The notes beneath the pieces are model-generated. The model saw nothing but the letters and a program-made list of their open reading frames with translations, had not been told where the DNA came from and did not search any database. Shown here in pieces: positions 15,964-24,133 of a stretch of 64,000 nt of DNA. The stretch is from contig NZ_WBKO01000002.1 of NCBI RefSeq assembly GCF_032842345.1, positions 82,208 through 146,207 of the forward strand. The letters are read 5' to 3'. A program made the position numbers and the translations under genes. Positions within the stretch are counted from its first letter, which is position 1; each line of letters begins with the position of its first letter. Source of the DNA: Methanoculleus caldifontis (GTDB taxonomy: Archaea; Halobacteriota; Methanomicrobia; Methanomicrobiales; Methanoculleaceae).

Positions 15964-16565
15964 GCGCGTTCACCCTCCGTTGCCATATCCAGGGTATATA
16001 CCGACCCCCACTCCGCGATCATGATCGCCCGGTGCCGTCGCTCCCAGAGGATCGTGAGGCCATACCAGGTCCAGAAGATGAGGCTTGCGCCCAGCACGAG
16101 CGCGATAACCCGGTCGAACATCCCGCCCAGAACAAGATACGCCACACCGACAGCGAAGACAACGGAGAGCACCGGCACCTTCAGATACTGAACAATGCGC
16201 TGTCTTCGGGTCATGTTCTCCCTGCGGAGCTCGCCGGCTGCAACCCGCGCGTACCTGGAGCGGTAACTGAGCAGAGAGCCGAGGAGCGCTCCTACCCCGA
16301 TGCCGAGGCCCGTCCACAGGGTCGGGTACCCCGGAGCATCCTCGATCAGGAGAAGTGCTGCCGTTGCAGCCGCCGAGAAGGCTACCGCCGTAACCAGCAG
16401 CTGGTTGTGATGGCGCCTCCACCACCCGGGTTCGACCCGGAGGAGGGCATCCTGCCCGCCCGCCGTTGCGACTGTCGCCGGCCGCACCGCGAGATCCGGT
16501 CGCATCGATCCAGTCATGGGGCACCAGCCCAGGTATGCCCGGATCGTCTCCATAAAAGGCATCAT
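15960..16565 (-). CDS. GWCP-tag membrane protein E (recent duplicate of D)
   Basis: The start MMPFMETIRAYLGWCPMTG is used because GGGAGATGGT precedes it and because gene F starts the same way; an upstream extension has no family similarity. The 201-residue protein follows D throughout: paired helices, a polar loop with RRENMTRRQRIVQYL, a second helix pair, and WERRHRAIMIAEWGSVYTLD at the end. Strong nucleotide identity with D in the first helix pair indicates recent duplication or gene conversion. It overlaps D by 4 nt. Confidence 0.79.
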   Translation of the reverse strand: MMPFMETIRAYLGWCPMTGSMRPDLAVRPATVATAGGQDALLRVEPGWWRRHHNQLLVTAVAFSAAATAALLLIEDAPGYPTLWTGLGIGVGALLGSLLSYRSRYARVAAGELRRENMTRRQRIVQYLKVPVLSVVFAVGVAYLVLGGMFDRVIALVLGASLIFWTWYGLTILWERRHRAIMIAEWGSVYTLDMATEGERA

Positions 16566-16689
16566 ACCATCTCCCGGATTTTTTGTCTGCCCGCTGCCAT
16601 TTCCACCAAAATGGATTTGTTGTGGATTCGCACCCAGAATATGTCCCGGACGGGTGTGCAAACCAGATCCATCGTCCCATGAGTTATCA
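16566..16689 (-). other. Spacer carrying a remnant of a regulator-gene end
   Basis: This is the only non-overlapping junction in the operon. Reading the minus strand, the 18 bases CCGGGAGATGGTATGATG before protein E are identical to the junction where the regulator gene ends in front of protein F, including the codons for REMV and the stop. The rest of the spacer does not match the regulator. It looks like the scar of a duplication that copied the junction along with a tag-protein gene. Confidence 0.55.
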
Positions 16690-17451
16690 TCAATCTGTTC
16701 CCTCCAGTGTGCGTCGCCGTTCCCAGATGTAGAAGATGGGAAAAGAAACGATACCAATAAGCACGATTGCCTGGAGGAGGGGGACAATAGGATACCCCAA
16801 TGCTAGGTAGCGCAGAAGAAAGATCATGGCTACTATGAGGTAGAAGACAACTGATCGCGCAACGGTGACGCGTTGAACACCACCGTCGGTGAAGACAATG
16901 CGTGTCAGGAACAGGCTGATGACGATAAGGACGGGAAGCCAGTAGATCTGGCTGATAGAGTACGCAAGGGATGTGTAGAGGTAGATTAGGAAGATTATAG
17001 CGAGAAGGACGGCATCGAACACTTTCTCGATGGCAGTTCCTCTCCGCTTCGTTTTCTTCTCTCTGTTTCTTGACCCGAGGGCGTGATGGAGGATGCTCAC
17101 AGGATTGGGATCGGTCAGATGCTCTTTTCGCCTGTACCACACCACGGTGCAGAAGACTACTACAGTGATCGCCAGTGGCAGGGGAAACAACAGAAATGCC
17201 GGTATTGGGAGATAGCCAGTCGTAATGACGAAAGCAGTGATGATGACCAAGATCCAGAAGACTGCAGTTGAGCGCCAGAATTCTTCTTTGACGATGGAAT
17301 CGATCTTCATACTTATACCGCCTATGCGCCGTTGGCCGTCATGTGGAGTGTCCCCGCGCATGCCGGGTCCCGGCTGCATCTGCCGATGGATCTGCCCCTC
17401 CGCGGGGCACCAGCCCAGGTATGCCCGGATCGTCTCCATGAGGGGCATCAT
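16690..17451 (-). CDS. GWCP-tag membrane protein F
   Basis: This 253-residue protein begins MMPLMETIRAYLGWCPAEG and overlaps the regulator gene by 4 nt (ATGA). After a linker it has two membrane helices (about 62-105), a cytoplasmic basic loop (RNREKKTKRRGTAIEK), and four more hydrophobic segments to the C-terminus, ending WERRRTLEGTD. Its base composition in the interior (more A+T than the neighbours) differs from the rest of the operon, which may mean that a foreign or faster-evolving body was joined to the common N-terminal tag. Confidence 0.78.
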   Translation of the reverse strand: MMPLMETIRAYLGWCPAEGQIHRQMQPGPGMRGDTPHDGQRRIGGISMKIDSIVKEEFWRSTAVFWILVIITAFVITTGYLPIPAFLLFPLPLAITVVVFCTVVWYRRKEHLTDPNPVSILHHALGSRNREKKTKRRGTAIEKVFDAVLLAIIFLIYLYTSLAYSISQIYWLPVLIVISLFLTRIVFTDGGVQRVTVARSVVFYLIVAMIFLLRYLALGYPIVPLLQAIVLIGIVSFPIFYIWERRRTLEGTD

Positions 17452-17894
17452 ACCATCTCCCGGAGTTTCGCAAAGAGTTCGTCGGCCATACGGGTCGGGT
17501 CGTCGGTCTTCGTGAGCGTAATCCCCAGCTCGTCCGCGTAGTTCCAGAGGAGTTCGATGCATTGGGTGTAGCGCCGGCACGCGCCGCAGTCGCCCTCGTG
17601 CTCGTACCAGACCTGTACCCCGCGGTCTGCCGAGATAAAGACGATCGCAGCCGTATCGAAGGGAACGGAACGGCCGAAGAGGACGCCTTTCTCCGCGTTC
17701 AGGCGCTCGACCTCGATCTGGTTCGCGTGCGCCATCTCGACGAGCGTCTCCTCGACCTTCCGGTCCATGGCAAGCAGCGCCTTCGAGACCGCCTGGCGGG
17801 ATATGCTGAAGCGGTCTGCGATATGGATGTTGGCAAGGCCGCTGCGGCGGAGTTTCCAGAACGCGAACTGCCTGTCGTCCAGGGAGAGAGGCAT
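17448..17894 (-). CDS. HTH regulator leading the GWCP operon
   Basis: This 148-residue protein has an N-terminal helix-turn-helix (LANIHIADRFSISRQAVSKA, residues 20-39), a helical linker, and a C-terminal sensor-like part with VSADRGVQ-type strands and the cluster CGACRRYTQC (Cys103, 106, 112), which could bind a metal or an Fe-S cluster or act as a thiol switch. It is the first gene of the six-protein tag operon and is coupled to it by ATGA. The palindrome between its TATA box and start codon suggests autoregulation. The start ATG is likely at or next to the transcription start (leaderless). Confidence 0.82.
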   Translation of the reverse strand: MPLSLDDRQFAFWKLRRSGLANIHIADRFSISRQAVSKALLAMDRKVEETLVEMAHANQIEVERLNAEKGVLFGRSVPFDTAAIVFISADRGVQVWYEHEGDCGACRRYTQCIELLWNYADELGITLTKTDDPTRMADELFAKLREMV

Positions 17895-17896
17895 AC

Positions 17897-17916
17897 GTCA
17901 ACATTGGCGGGTTGAC
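17897..17916. promoter_or_regulatory. Operator-like dyad of the GWCP operon
   Basis: GTCAAC and GTTGAC form 6-bp arms separated by 8 bp. The dyad fills the space between the TATA box and the regulator's start codon, the typical place for an archaeal repressor. The best candidate to bind it is the HTH protein encoded next to it. Confidence 0.6.
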
Positions 17917-17922
17917 TATATA
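17917..17922 (-). promoter_or_regulatory. TATA box of the GWCP operon
   Basis: TATATA lies about 25 bp before the regulator ATG on the minus strand, so the transcript would begin at or within a few bases of the start codon. Confidence 0.6.
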
Positions 17923-18078
17923 GGTGATTCGATCTATTCCCTCTCAAACTTATCTGTGAACGCGTCCGGGTGCCGGGAGAGACCGGCATCCCCGCCGCTA
18001 CCTTTTCTGCTTATGGAAACGCTCTGGACCACGTATACAGCCGCACAAAAGGGAAGCCTTAACTATTCGTAGATCACT

Positions 18079-18114
18079 AGAGTGATTGGTCAATCCAGAT
18101 TGACCGGTCACTCT
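18079..18114. promoter_or_regulatory. 36-bp operator of the TetR-aldo-keto reductase operon
   Basis: Two 17-bp arms around a CA centre match in 15 of 17 positions. Each arm includes a 10-bp site of the form TGAYYGGTCA (TGATTGGTCA at 18083 and the perfect palindrome TGACCGGTCA at 18101), 18 bp apart. It ends 16 bp before the TetR start codon. Two dimers of the TetR protein binding one face of the DNA would fit the spacing (inference). Confidence 0.75.
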
Positions 18115-18130
18115 AACGAGGCACACCCGT

Positions 18131-18709
18131 ATGGCCGAAGACAGGAACGATAAGAAGACAGCCATCGCCGCCACGGCGGTCAGGCTCTTTACGGAGAGGG
18201 GATTTCACGGCACCCCCACGTCGCTCATCGCGCGCGAGGCCGGCGTCTCGAACGGGACCCTCTTCCACTATTTCCCGACAAAAGAGGAGCTCATCAACTT
18301 CGCCTACTACGAGATCAAGAGCCGGATGGCGGGAGAGATCGGCGGGGGAGTCGAGGAAGAGCGGACAGACAGGGAGAAGATGTGGAGAATGTGGCGCAAC
18401 GCGATCCTCTGGGGAGTCGATCATCCCGACGAGTATCTCTTCGTCCAGCAGTTCTGTTCGTCCCCGTTCATCAGGAAGCTGCCCCCCGAGGAGATCCTGA
18501 AGAACGCCCCGGCCGCATTCGAGGTGCTTGCCGGGACCATCGAGAAGAGCTGCCTGAAGGGCATGCCGATCGAGGTTGCCTTCTCCGTCATATGCTCTCC
18601 GATCGATGCGGTTGTCAGGTCGATCGTCAACTCGGACGGAGACCTCGATCGGGACCGGCTGATCGACACTTCGTTCGGAATCGTGTGGAGAGGCCTGACG
18701 GGCGAGTAA
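18131..18709 (+). CDS. TetR/AcrR family transcriptional regulator
   Basis: This 192-residue protein has the TetR DNA-binding domain at residues 8-55, with the recognition helix in LIAREAGVSNGTLFHYFPTK. The helical C-terminal domain (residues 60-190) would bind an inducer and form the dimer; it holds two Cys (QQFCSSPF, EKSCLKG). It is first in an operon with an aldo-keto reductase, and the large dyad in front of it suggests that it represses both. The inducer is probably an electrophile or aldehyde handled by the reductase (inference). Confidence 0.92.
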   Translation: MAEDRNDKKTAIAATAVRLFTERGFHGTPTSLIAREAGVSNGTLFHYFPTKEELINFAYYEIKSRMAGEIGGGVEEERTDREKMWRMWRNAILWGVDHPDEYLFVQQFCSSPFIRKLPPEEILKNAPAAFEVLAGTIEKSCLKGMPIEVAFSVICSPIDAVVRSIVNSDGDLDRDRLIDTSFGIVWRGLTGE

Positions 18710-18747
18710 CGGGCTCTCCTGGTTCGAGAAAAAAAGAGGTACCAACT

Positions 18748-19956
18748 ATGCTGTATCGGACGATGAAGAAGACCGGCGACGAACTCTCGGTGCTGGGCTT
18801 CGGCTGCATGAGGCTGCCGAGAAAGGGCATGGGCATCGATGAAGAACGGGCGGTTAACCAGATCAGGTACGCCGTCGACCACGGGGTGAACTATCTCGAC
18901 ACCGCGCTGATGTACCCCGGAAGCGAGCAGTTGCTCGGCCGGGCGCTCGCCGACGGCTACCGGGAGAAGGTCAAACTTGCGACGAAACTGCCGCACATGC
19001 TCGTCACATCCCGCGAAGATATGGACCGGATGCTCGATCTCCAGCTCAAGACCTTGAAGACCGACCATATCGACTACTACCTGATCCACAGCCTCACAAG
19101 CGGCGAAGGCTGGGGAAAGATGAAGAGTCTCGGGGTCGCGGACTTCCTCGATGCGGCGAAGGCGGACGGGCGTATCGTGAACGCGGGTTTTTCCGCGCAC
19201 TGCGCTGTCGGGACGTTCAAGGAGATCGTCGACGACTACGACTGGGACTTCTGCCAGATCCAGTACAACTACTTAGACGAGATGAACCAGGCGGGGACCG
19301 AGGGACTCATGTATGCGGCTTCAAAGGGGCTCGGCGTCGTCGTCATGGAGCCGCTCCGGGGCGGCTACCTTGCGGGGAACCCGCCGGCGCCGGTGCAGGC
19401 CGTCTGGGACGAGGCCGACGTGAAGAGGACGCCGGCGGAATGGGCACTCCGCTGGATCTGGAATCATCCGGAGGTCACGGTGGTCCTCTCGGGGATGAAC
19501 GAAGAGCAACATATCGAGGAGAACATCCGAATCGCCAGCGAAGCCTGCCCGAACTCCCTCACAGAGAAAGAGCTCGAGATCGTCGACCGGGCGGCGGAAG
19601 CCTACCGTGAGACGAACCGGGTCGGCTGCACCGGGTGCCGGTACTGCATGCCCTGCCCCGCGGGCGTCAACATCCCCGGATGCTTCGAGGCCTACAACAC
19701 CGACGGGGGAACGCTCCAGTCGAAGGTCATGTATCAACTCCGGGTTGGGGGGAAGATGGACGGGGCGACACCGGCGTATGCGTCGCTGTGCAAGAACTGC
19801 GGCAAGTGCGTGAAGGTATGCCCCCAGCACCTCCCTATCCCGCAGCACCTCAGCGAGGTCGCGAAGGAGTACGAGACCTTTGGCGCCCGGCTCATCGGGG
19901 GCATAACGGTATACGCCCTCAGGCTCATGCGCTGGAACACGATGAGGAAAGCCTGA
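18748..19956 (+). CDS. Aldo-keto reductase with C-terminal 4Fe-4S ferredoxin domain
   Basis: The ATG at 18748 gives MLYRTMKKTGDELSVLGFGC, the standard start of this group, and 402 residues. The barrel has the catalytic Tyr in DTALMYPGSEQLL, Lys in KLATKLPH and His in YYLIHSLTS. Two iron-sulfur motifs follow: CTGCRYCMPCPAGVNIP near residue 293 and LCKNCGKCVKVCPQHLPIP near 350. Such proteins are common in anaerobes; they are presumed to reduce carbonyls with NAD(P)H or ferredoxin, but substrates are unknown. It is 38 bp downstream of the TetR gene, so the two form an operon. Confidence 0.92.
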   Translation: MLYRTMKKTGDELSVLGFGCMRLPRKGMGIDEERAVNQIRYAVDHGVNYLDTALMYPGSEQLLGRALADGYREKVKLATKLPHMLVTSREDMDRMLDLQLKTLKTDHIDYYLIHSLTSGEGWGKMKSLGVADFLDAAKADGRIVNAGFSAHCAVGTFKEIVDDYDWDFCQIQYNYLDEMNQAGTEGLMYAASKGLGVVVMEPLRGGYLAGNPPAPVQAVWDEADVKRTPAEWALRWIWNHPEVTVVLSGMNEEQHIEENIRIASEACPNSLTEKELEIVDRAAEAYRETNRVGCTGCRYCMPCPAGVNIPGCFEAYNTDGGTLQSKVMYQLRVGGKMDGATPAYASLCKNCGKCVKVCPQHLPIPQHLSEVAKEYETFGARLIGGITVYALRLMRWNTMRKA

Positions 19957-20029
19957 ACGGGCAGGAGAGAGGGGGCCGTCCGGAAGGCGGATCAGAATAT
20001 TAATCCCCGCCGCCTCCAGACAGGGTCAT

Positions 20030-20800
20030 ATGGATACAGCACTGCGCGACACCTACATCGAACTCCACGAGAGGTACTTCCCGGGGACCGAGCTTCCCGT
20101 CGCCTTCGAGGTCGGAGGCGCCACCGACGGGGTGGAGAAGGCCCCCGCCCCGAAGGGTTGGAAGTGCTTCGTCTGCGACCTCACGAAGGTCCGAAAAGGG
20201 ACGAGCCTTGTCTTCGACGAGGATTCGATCGGGTGCCGCGGAGGGCGGTTCTACCTCGGTTACGACGCCGAACGGTTCCCCGGCTTCCGCTACTTCCTCT
20301 CCTACGGGAAGCCCGGCGAGATGGAGGGGGAGCGCTACAAGCAGACGCCGGAGATCGTCGACGACCTCGACCGGGGGACCGCCCGGATACCCACGAAGGG
20401 CAAAAGCATCGTCTTCAAGCGCTGGGACCGCCTCACGGAGAGAGACAACCCCGACGCCGTCGTCTTCTTCGCCCGCCCGGAGGTGCTCTCCGGTCTCTTC
20501 ACGCTCGCGAACTTCGACCAGGCCGACCCGTACGGTGTCGTCTGCCCGTTCGGCGCCGGGTGCAGCTCGGTCTTCTCCTTCCCGTGGCTCGAGCAGCAGA
20601 ACGAGAATCCAAGAGCGGTGCTCGGGATGTTCGACCCCTCGGCACGGCCCTGCGTCCCGCTGGATACCCTGACGATGGCCTTCCCGATGAAGAAGTTTAC
20701 GAAGGTGGTAGGCTATATGGAGGAGAGTTTCCTCACGACGGGCGCCTGGGAGAAGGTGATGAAGAAGGTTGCCCGGAGCAACGCGCTTCATTCACCCTGA
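20030..20800 (+). CDS. DUF169 family protein, second copy
   Basis: This 256-residue cytoplasmic protein shares the DUF169 layout: an N-terminal part with LPVAFEV and KCFVCDLTKVRKG, DEDSIGCRGG, FFARPEVLSGLFTLANFDQ, CPFGAGCSS and a C-terminal PMKKFTKVVGYMEESFLT. Several Cys (KCFVC, GCRGG, CPFGAGC) are positioned as in the first copy at 10632. The sequence between it and the reductase gene contains ATATTAAT, a likely TATA box, so it probably has its own promoter though it lies close to the TetR operon. Function unknown. Confidence 0.83.
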   Translation: MDTALRDTYIELHERYFPGTELPVAFEVGGATDGVEKAPAPKGWKCFVCDLTKVRKGTSLVFDEDSIGCRGGRFYLGYDAERFPGFRYFLSYGKPGEMEGERYKQTPEIVDDLDRGTARIPTKGKSIVFKRWDRLTERDNPDAVVFFARPEVLSGLFTLANFDQADPYGVVCPFGAGCSSVFSFPWLEQQNENPRAVLGMFDPSARPCVPLDTLTMAFPMKKFTKVVGYMEESFLTTGAWEKVMKKVARSNALHSP

Positions 20801-20815
20801 AAATGGGATGGGGAA

Positions 20816-21574
20816 TCAGCCGAGCGTCCTGTTGAAGAACGCGACCATTTCCTCGTAGGCATCCTCCGCGACGGGAGTCTCCGAGATCTCTCCGTCCTCG
20901 ATCATGAACCCGTGGGGCTCGCCCTGGTAGACCTTGAGCTCGAAGTACTTCCCGGCCTCATCGAGATCGGTCGCGTAGCGGTAGATGTCGGCCACCGGGC
21001 TTGGTTCATCCGCCGTGCCGTGGATGATCAGCATCGGGTCGGTGATGTTCTCGATGAACTCTGCCGGCGGGGTCCCGTTCGCCTGTCCGCCGGAGTAGGG
21101 GAAGCCGTACCAGGCGACGCCCGAACTGAACTCCTCTATTTGCGGCAGGAAGAGCATCGTGTAGCGCCCGCCCGCGCAGAACCCCGTCAGTCCGAGGCTG
21201 CTCTCGTTGACTTCGGGCCGGGTGTCGAGATACGCGACCGTGTCCCGGACCAGCCCTTCCATCACTTCATCATCGGGCGCCTCTTCAAAGGTCTGCCACT
21301 CCGGGGCGATGACGACGTACCCCTCGCCGGCAAGACGGTCGACAAGGGCCTGGTACCCGGGTTCCAGCCCGTTGAAGGAGTGGATCAGCACGACTCCCGG
21401 GTGGGTCCCGTCTTCTCCGGGCGTCGTGATATAGGCCGGGTAACTCTGGCCGCCGCTCTGGATGTTCACCGTCGTTCCATTTCGTATCTCTGCGGTCCCT
21501 ATCTCGGTTGCGCCGGCGCAGCCGACGAGGAGGAGCAGAGATACGACCGCTGCAAGCAGGATAACATTTCTCAT
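20816..21574 (-). CDS. Dienelactone hydrolase family lipoprotein
   Basis: The start with GGAGGGAGACCC in front gives MRNVILLAAVVSLLLLVGCA, a lipoprotein signal with the lipobox LVGC. The mature 230 residues are an alpha/beta hydrolase with VVLIHSFNGLEPG (oxyanion loop), GFCAGGRYTMLF with the nucleophilic Cys as in dienelactone hydrolase, HGTADEPSPV containing the Asp and GEPHGFMIE the His. It is therefore an extracellular, membrane-anchored hydrolase. The natural substrate is unknown. It is convergent with the second DUF169 gene over a 15-bp gap. Confidence 0.9.
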   Translation of the reverse strand: MRNVILLAAVVSLLLLVGCAGATEIGTAEIRNGTTVNIQSGGQSYPAYITTPGEDGTHPGVVLIHSFNGLEPGYQALVDRLAGEGYVVIAPEWQTFEEAPDDEVMEGLVRDTVAYLDTRPEVNESSLGLTGFCAGGRYTMLFLPQIEEFSSGVAWYGFPYSGGQANGTPPAEFIENITDPMLIIHGTADEPSPVADIYRYATDLDEAGKYFELKVYQGEPHGFMIEDGEISETPVAEDAYEEMVAFFNRTLG

Positions 21575-21893
21575 GGGTCTCCCTCCGTCAGGGTGCACCC
21601 CCATCCGGCTCATACCACTTAACATTGTCACCCGGCATGACCGGCGAGGGGCACTCGGTACTACCCGAACACATTGCACGATCCAGCGGCTGCACCCTCG
21701 GGAACCGGCGGTCAGGGCGGCATGTGAAAGGGGAGGTGGAGGCCTTCCGGGCTTCTTCATCGCCCGGACACCGGTGGAGTGCTATGGCGGTGAGGGCCGG
21801 GTCGCCCGGAGAGATGGGCGGTGTTCCGGTTTACGCTCCGGTCGGCAGGGGAAGAAAGATAACCCCCCTGCCTACTATACAGGTGTAGAACCG
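21575..21893. other. Divergent intergenic region
   Basis: This 319-bp gap between the hydrolase and PAS genes must hold both promoters. The block ACTATAC at 21874-21880 is close to the PAS gene and may be its TATA element. No gene, repeat or hairpin of note is visible. Confidence 0.4.
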
Positions 21894-23765
21894 ATGGATG
21901 CAGATCCGGGTCAGTATGAGCACGCCATCGATCGGCTCAGGGCTCTCTGCGAGAGGACGGTCGATGAAACCGAGAGGCAGATCCTCACAGAAGCAGTAGC
22001 CGTCCTCTCCGGGCTGCACAGCAAGAACAAGGAGCAGGTTGGTCTGGCGGACGCAATCCTGTCGGCCACCGGCCGAGGGGTGATCGCTTATGATGCCGGC
22101 GGCAGGGTGATCAGGGCGGGTCCGGCGATGGACGAGATGGCCGTGACGAGCCTGGTCGGCATGGAGATGCAGGCGGTCGCTGCGGCCCTGACGGTACGCC
22201 ACCCCGATGGCCGGCAGGTGCGGCAGGAAGAACTGCCGGCCTACCGGGCTCTCAAGGGGGAGACGGTGGCAGGAGAGCGGCTGGATATCACGAGCCGTGA
22301 GGGGAGGACCATCCACGCTCTGGTCTCCGCCGCCCCCGTTATCATCGGGGGCGTGCCCTCCGGAGCCGTCGTGGCCTGGCAGGATGTCACCGAGCAGGAG
22401 CAGATACAGCGTCGCTTAAACGAGATGAGCACCCTGCTCGAAGGGATGTTCGAGAGCCTCGGCGACATCGTCGGGCTCCAGCTCCCCGACCATACTATCC
22501 TCCGCTACAACAGGGCCGGTTACGAGGCGCTTGGCATGACGCCTGAAGAGGTGATCGGGAGGAAGTGCTACGAGCTGATCGGCCGCGACCGTCCCTGCGA
22601 TGTCTGTGCGACCCGGGCCGCCGTCCGGAGCAAACGTCAGGAGCGTCTGGAGAAGTATGTCCCCGAGATGGGGCGATACCTTGAGTGCCGGAGCACACCG
22701 GTCCTGGACGAGAACGGGAATCTCCTCCTGATCGTCGAGCACCTCCACGACATCACCGACCGGGTCCTTGCCATGGACGCACTCCGGGAGAGCGAGGCGA
22801 CGGCCCGGGCGCTCCTCAACGCCCCGACCGACGCGATCAGCCTTATCAGTGCGGACGGGCGGCTGATCGACGTCAACGAGACGATGCTCAGGCGCTATGG
22901 GAAAGGCAGAGAGGAAGTCGTCGGCAGGCATATCAACGAGATCTTCCCCCCCAGGATCGCCCGCGAGCGTCTCGAGCGTCTCGCTGAGGTTCTCGAATCG
23001 GGGGCACCGGTCCGATTCGAAGAGCGAGGGGTGATGGGCTGGTACGATGTCGTCATCTACCCCATCAGGGACGAGACCGGCCGGGTCGCTCGATTGGCGG
23101 TCATCGGCCGGGACATCACCGACCGGAAGCAGATGGAAGAGCGGCTCGTGGAGAGCGAAGAACGACTCCGGAGTATCTTCAGGGAGGCGGGGATCGGCAT
23201 TGCCCTCCTGGACCTCGACTGGAGGATCACGCAGACCAACCCGGCGTTCCGTCGGATGCTGGGCTACGAGGAGAGTGATCTCGTAGGCAGATCCGTTGCC
23301 GAGGTCACGCACCCTGACGACATTGAGGCGAACCGGGCCCTCTTCTACGAGATGGTGGCGGGCCGCCGGAAAAGGTTCCAGCTGGAGAAACGCTACATCG
23401 GAAAAGACGGCCGCGTCGTGTGGGCCCGCCTGACCGCGACCATACTCGGGGACACGAAGGATCTGCCGCGCTTTGTCGTCAGCATGGTCGAGGATATCAA
23501 CGACCGGAAGATGGCTGAGACCCTGAGGACGGAGGCATTCAACCGGATCGAGCAGAACATGGAACAGTTTGCAATCCTTGGCGACCATGTCCGCCATCCC
23601 CTGCAGGTGGTCCTTGCACGGGCGGACCTCATGGACGACGAGGAGACCGCCGAGAAGATCCGGGAGCAGGTCCGGCGGATCAACAAGTATATCAAGGAAC
23701 TCGACCGGGGCTGGATAGAGAGCCGGAAGATCCGGGAGTTCCTGCGGCGTCACGAGATGGTGTAG
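21894..23765 (+). CDS. Four-PAS sensor protein with an H-box but no ATPase domain
   Basis: The chosen ATG gives MDADPGQYEHAIDRLRAL and 623 residues without membrane segments. PAS domains lie at about 45-160, 185-305, 310-425 and 430-545, the second with DRPCDVCATRAAV, a Cys pair as in metal- or redox-sensing PAS_4 domains. The last 75 residues include ILGDHVRHPLQVVLARADLM, which matches the histidine-containing helix of methanogen kinases, and then a coiled tail; there is no HATPase domain. It may be a scaffold or receive phosphate from another kinase (inference). Confidence 0.85.
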   Translation: MDADPGQYEHAIDRLRALCERTVDETERQILTEAVAVLSGLHSKNKEQVGLADAILSATGRGVIAYDAGGRVIRAGPAMDEMAVTSLVGMEMQAVAAALTVRHPDGRQVRQEELPAYRALKGETVAGERLDITSREGRTIHALVSAAPVIIGGVPSGAVVAWQDVTEQEQIQRRLNEMSTLLEGMFESLGDIVGLQLPDHTILRYNRAGYEALGMTPEEVIGRKCYELIGRDRPCDVCATRAAVRSKRQERLEKYVPEMGRYLECRSTPVLDENGNLLLIVEHLHDITDRVLAMDALRESEATARALLNAPTDAISLISADGRLIDVNETMLRRYGKGREEVVGRHINEIFPPRIARERLERLAEVLESGAPVRFEERGVMGWYDVVIYPIRDETGRVARLAVIGRDITDRKQMEERLVESEERLRSIFREAGIGIALLDLDWRITQTNPAFRRMLGYEESDLVGRSVAEVTHPDDIEANRALFYEMVAGRRKRFQLEKRYIGKDGRVVWARLTATILGDTKDLPRFVVSMVEDINDRKMAETLRTEAFNRIEQNMEQFAILGDHVRHPLQVVLARADLMDDEETAEKIREQVRRINKYIKELDRGWIESRKIREFLRRHEMV

Positions 23766-24133
23766 GAGTGTCCGGCGGTGCAAGACCGATCCCGGCATCT
23801 CATTCCGCAAGGACTGTCGGAACGACAGGAGCACAGTGCGTTCTTCGCGGCTCGCACCGTCAGGCTTCAGAGGGAAGCCAGTGATTTGACTTCCAGCGGG
23901 GGCTTTCCCAGAATGTGGAGGGCTGTGAATGATAGCCTGCGCTTCATATCAACCGTGCATCCCTCATATGCACGGGCATCCCGGTAGGAGGGGGCACTTT
24001 GCCGCCGGGTAATGGTGGCCAGGAGAGCGGCCTTCAGCCATTGAGGAACACCTCAGAGCACCTTCCGGGAATAGAGGTTGTCGGGCGCACCCGTTCCAAA
24101 AAATCTTAACCTGAGCCGAAAGCAGATCACTAC
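23766..24133. other. Intergenic region before the MFS exporter
   Basis: The 368-bp gap has no gene or RNA that I recognise. The last 40 bp before the exporter hold AAAAAATCTTAACC, a possible TATA-like element. Nothing else stands out. Confidence 0.4.

Noticed and set aside
16690-17451. Idea that gene F was foreign DNA inserted with the tag
   Set aside because: The A+T-richer interior is suggestive, but there are no terminal repeats, duplication or integrase, so a mobile origin is not claimed.
21575-24133. Search for riboswitches or RNA genes in the longer gaps
   Set aside because: No conserved cores or long stable hairpins that I could recognise in the gaps around the PAS protein; structure-based search would be needed to say more.
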